A stretch of DNA of 64,000 bases, taken from Arthrobacter globiformis. GTDB lineage: Bacteria > Actinomycetota > Actinomycetes > Actinomycetales > Micrococcaceae. Under the pieces are notes generated by a model. It was given only the letters and a program-made list of their open reading frames with translations. It was not told the origin of the DNA and ran no database searches. This document shows positions 61,942 to 64,000 of this stretch, in pieces (the first letter of the stretch is position 1; each line of letters opens with the position of its first letter). A program made the position numbers and the translations under genes. Location of the stretch: positions 1,364,001 through 1,428,000 of the forward strand of contig NZ_JAUSZX010000001.1 in NCBI RefSeq assembly GCF_030818015.1. Reading direction: 5' to 3'.

Positions 61942-62679
61942 ATGGCTCTACGAACCAAAATATTCCTCGGTGTCCTCGTCCTGTTTCTGGTTGCCGGCGG
62001 GGCGGTGTTTTTTTACAACGACAACATAAAAAGGAGCCGGGCCGGGGAGTACAACCCGCAGATCAGTCCCTCGGATTTCACGACCGACATCACCAACAAA
62101 TACTTCGCTCTCCCGGTCGGCAAGAAAATGACGTACGAGACCACTGGCCAAGGAGGAGTCACCGAACGGATCGAAATTGAGATCCTGCCGGAGAAGAAGC
62201 AGATAGAGGGCTTTGAGACCGTCATCTATCTGGACAAGGAATACAAGAACGGGCAACTGGTGGAGGAAACCAGAGACTACCTTGCACAACACAAGAACGG
62301 TGACGTGTGGTACTTCGGGGAAGATGTGAACAACTACTGGAATGGGTTGCTGCTGCACCACTCGGGCAGCTTCCTTCATGGGAAAGACGGTGCAAAAGCC
62401 GGGATTTGGATGAAGGACGAGCAGCGCGTTGGTGATTCCTACCGGCAGGAGTTCTACATTGGCAACGCGGAAGACATGAGGGATACCGTCGCCACCGGCC
62501 AGACCGTCTCCACGAAAACCGGCAAATACACCGACTGCGTCAAGGTCTACGACTGGACGCCGCTTGAGAAACACTCACGGGAGCACAAATATTACTGCCC
62601 TCAGGTCAAGTCATTGGTCCTCACCGAGGACCTCGAGACGGGCAGCCGGTCAGAACTCGTAAGTGTTGTCCAGCCGTAG
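61942..62679 (+). CDS. Membrane-anchored exported protein, uncharacterised
   Basis: This 245-residue protein has an N-terminal membrane anchor (IFLGVLVLFLVAGGAVFFY, residues 7-25) and a large outer domain rich in beta strands. It opens with FTTDITNKYFALPVGKKMTY, a pattern I associate with a widespread uncharacterised exported domain. AAGGAG precedes the ATG. Codon use looks more AT-rich than in most neighbours. No neighbouring gene suggests a role. Confidence 0.72.
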   Translation: MALRTKIFLGVLVLFLVAGGAVFFYNDNIKRSRAGEYNPQISPSDFTTDITNKYFALPVGKKMTYETTGQGGVTERIEIEILPEKKQIEGFETVIYLDKEYKNGQLVEETRDYLAQHKNGDVWYFGEDVNNYWNGLLLHHSGSFLHGKDGAKAGIWMKDEQRVGDSYRQEFYIGNAEDMRDTVATGQTVSTKTGKYTDCVKVYDWTPLEKHSREHKYYCPQVKSLVLTEDLETGSRSELVSVVQP

Positions 62680-62973
62680 GCTCAACCGGAAGGGCTGGGT
62701 TTCGACAGGTTTGATTTCGTAACAGGAGGTCCGAGCGGCTCAGCAACTATTCGGAGTGTTGAGCTCTCCGGCGCTCCAGGCTCTTGCGGACTTTGCCTTT
62801 CCGCGAGGCCCGTCCGTGAAGGAAAAGGTGCTCGAGGAAAGTCAGCGCTCCCTCAACGAGCAGGAGTATGAAGTCAACCACCATGTGGCCCCCATCTGTG
62901 GCTTTCGTTTGACGTGCCGGTGCGATTCATACTTGTCCAGTTTTCCCAATGCCGCCACCGAGCGGTGGCTGCA

Positions 62974-63552
62974 CTACGACGCGGCCGAGTTGAAGCCGGG
63001 GTCGGTCGTCGCCGTCTCCAGGAGCCGGTCGAAGCTGCGAATGCCGTAATCCGGTGGCGTGGCTGCGATGACGATCCGCGTCGTGGTGACTACGTCAGTT
63101 TTCGGCTTGGCATTCTGCTGCGGCTTCGGTGAGGGCTGCGGGACGGCCTTCAGGTGCAGGCCGGACACCCCGCTCACCAGCAGCGGGAGGCTCCCGCCCT
63201 CGACGAGAAGTGAGCGGAGCCCGTCCGGTGAGAGTTGGTTCGTCCGGTCCGCCGTCAGTTCAAGCATCACGTCATTGACGGTCCCGGTCAGCCCCTGCAG
63301 GAACGCCCGCTCGCTGGAATTCTTGCCGAGGATGGCCAGGATCGTAAACGCTGTGGCGAAGGCTGCGACGAACAGCATGGTGGCGCCGACATCCCTCAGG
63401 GCAGGCGTGAAGGTCATCAGGAGCAGGCACAGGACGAAGCCGATGACGGAAAACCCTCCGAACATGGAGCCGGCGCCGTCGGCCGGCCTGCCGCTCCATT
63501 GCTTGGAGGTGAAGCTGCAGACTTCCCTGGACGCGGTGCGTGGACTTGGCAT
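62974..63552 (-). CDS. Membrane protein, uncharacterised
   Basis: This 192-residue protein has two adjacent membrane helices (FSVIGFVLCLLLMTFTPAL and GATMLFVAAFATAFTILAIL, about residues 34-80). A soluble part follows that begins NSSERAFLQGLTG and ends in a Pro/Lys-rich linker and short tail. Transmembrane topology suggests a small signalling or structural protein, but I see no family. It starts two bases after the stop of the partial gene upstream, so the two form an operon. Confidence 0.7.
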   Translation of the reverse strand: MPSPRTASREVCSFTSKQWSGRPADGAGSMFGGFSVIGFVLCLLLMTFTPALRDVGATMLFVAAFATAFTILAILGKNSSERAFLQGLTGTVNDVMLELTADRTNQLSPDGLRSLLVEGGSLPLLVSGVSGLHLKAVPQPSPKPQQNAKPKTDVVTTTRIVIAATPPDYGIRSFDRLLETATTDPGFNSAAS

Positions 63553-63554
63553 GA

Positions 63555-64000
63555 TCAGTTCCCTTTCACTTCCAGCAGGGCCTCGGCCATACTGATTGCT
63601 TCCCGCGCTTCCCGAAGACTTTCCCGAAGGGCAGGATCCGGGAAACCGAGGCTGATGCCCTCCGGGGAGGGGGAAAGATCATCGGCGACCCTCCGGAGAT
63701 TTTCCCGCTCCAGCGCGAGCATGCGCGACGACGTCAGTTTGACCCTGCTCTTCTCCAGTTCAAACAGCGATGTGTTGATTTGGTCCCGGCGCGCCCTGAT
63801 CGAATGGCAGACTTCCTGGACGCGCTGCGTGCGGCTGGTGAACATCCGCTCCATCTTGGCAGCCACGTCATGAAGTTCCCTCAGGGTGCCGTATCTCCGC
63901 GCCTCATTGGTTCCGCTGTGCCGGGTCAGGAGCTGACTGATGAGCGAGAGGCGCTGACCCCACAGCTTGAGCCCTGCCTGGTTTTGGGTGAGGAGCAGTT
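63555..64000 (-). CDS. Helical protein, partial (5' end outside the window)
   Basis: The minus-strand frame is open from the window edge to the stop at 63555, at least 148 codons. The internal GTG at 63866 is not needed as a start because coding continues upstream (LKLWGQRLSLISQLL, then RRYGTLRELHDVAAKMERM). The product is strongly helical with heptad-like charge patterns and could form a coiled coil. It is followed two bases later by a two-helix membrane protein. Family not recognised. Confidence 0.65.
   Translation of the reverse strand, partial: LLLTQNQAGLKLWGQRLSLISQLLTRHSGTNEARRYGTLRELHDVAAKMERMFTSRTQRVQEVCHSIRARRDQINTSLFELEKSRVKLTSSRMLALERENLRRVADDLSPSPEGISLGFPDPALRESLREAREAISMAEALLEVKGN

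Noticed and set aside
62756..63049. 97-codon plus-strand frame between the anchored protein and the two-helix membrane protein
   Set aside because: There is no convincing ribosome site and its 3' part overlaps the better supported minus-strand gene. A degraded gene is possible but not supported.
1..64000. CRISPR arrays, insertion sequences, prophage or rRNA genes
   Set aside because: No regularly spaced repeats, transposase motifs, phage structural genes or rRNA sequence were found on reading both strands.

Overview
The window is chromosomal DNA from a high-GC Gram-positive bacterium. Codon use, GTG and TTG starts behind GGAG-type ribosome sites, the protein families (GYD-domain protein, DUF6421, BldN-like ECF promoters) and LSAC-type lipoboxes all suggest the Micrococcaceae, most likely Arthrobacter in the broad sense (Arthrobacter, Pseudarthrobacter, Paenarthrobacter). 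This is inference from gene content. No rRNA, intact tRNA, CRISPR array, insertion sequence or prophage was seen.

Layout. 1-4 kb: nitrilase, APC permease, nitrilase, then a slipin. 4-8 kb: an untidy region with a mosaic pseudogene built from pieces of two genes that are intact nearby, a possible 33-residue hydrophobic peptide gene with its own terminator, and two lipoproteins. 8-17 kb: an MFS exporter, an ECF sigma/anti-sigma operon with a secreted Pro/Thr/Glu-rich protein upstream, membrane proteins, an MHS-type MFS importer, GYD and VOC proteins, and a lipoprotein. 17-23 kb: a second MFS fragment, then a two-gene candidate defence module (PLD-SF2 helicase-DUF3427 plus a GmrSD-like DUF262/DUF1524 protein). 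23-26.5 kb: nucleoside scavenging (ribokinase, MFS, nucleoside hydrolase). 26.6-32.6 kb: epoxide hydrolase, SnoaL-like protein, quinone oxidoreductase, and two TetR-controlled divergent units with visible operators. 32.6-44.6 kb: a broken MazF-like gene, two paralogous secreted subtilases, a five-gene gamma-glutamylated amine catabolic operon with a divergent FadR-type regulator, a secreted lipase and a UTRA regulator. 44.8-51.3 kb: GIY-YIG protein, an amino acid permease behind a structured leader, and an overlapping DUF6421-SDR-threonine aldolase operon. 51.5-57.9 kb: a cluster that looks like a 4-nitrobenzoate pathway (nitroreductase, hydroxylaminobenzoate lyase, aromatic acid transporter, TetR regulator), with matching operators at three promoters. 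57.9-64 kb: a glycogen-debranching-like glycosidase and mostly uncharacterised proteins; the last gene runs off the window.

The theme is a soil catabolist: uptake and breakdown of nitriles or amides, nucleosides, amines and nitroaromatics, with secreted proteases and lipase, each unit under a local regulator. A second theme is local duplication followed by decay. Four gene fragments match intact genes elsewhere in the window, and an intact protease pair may come from the same process.
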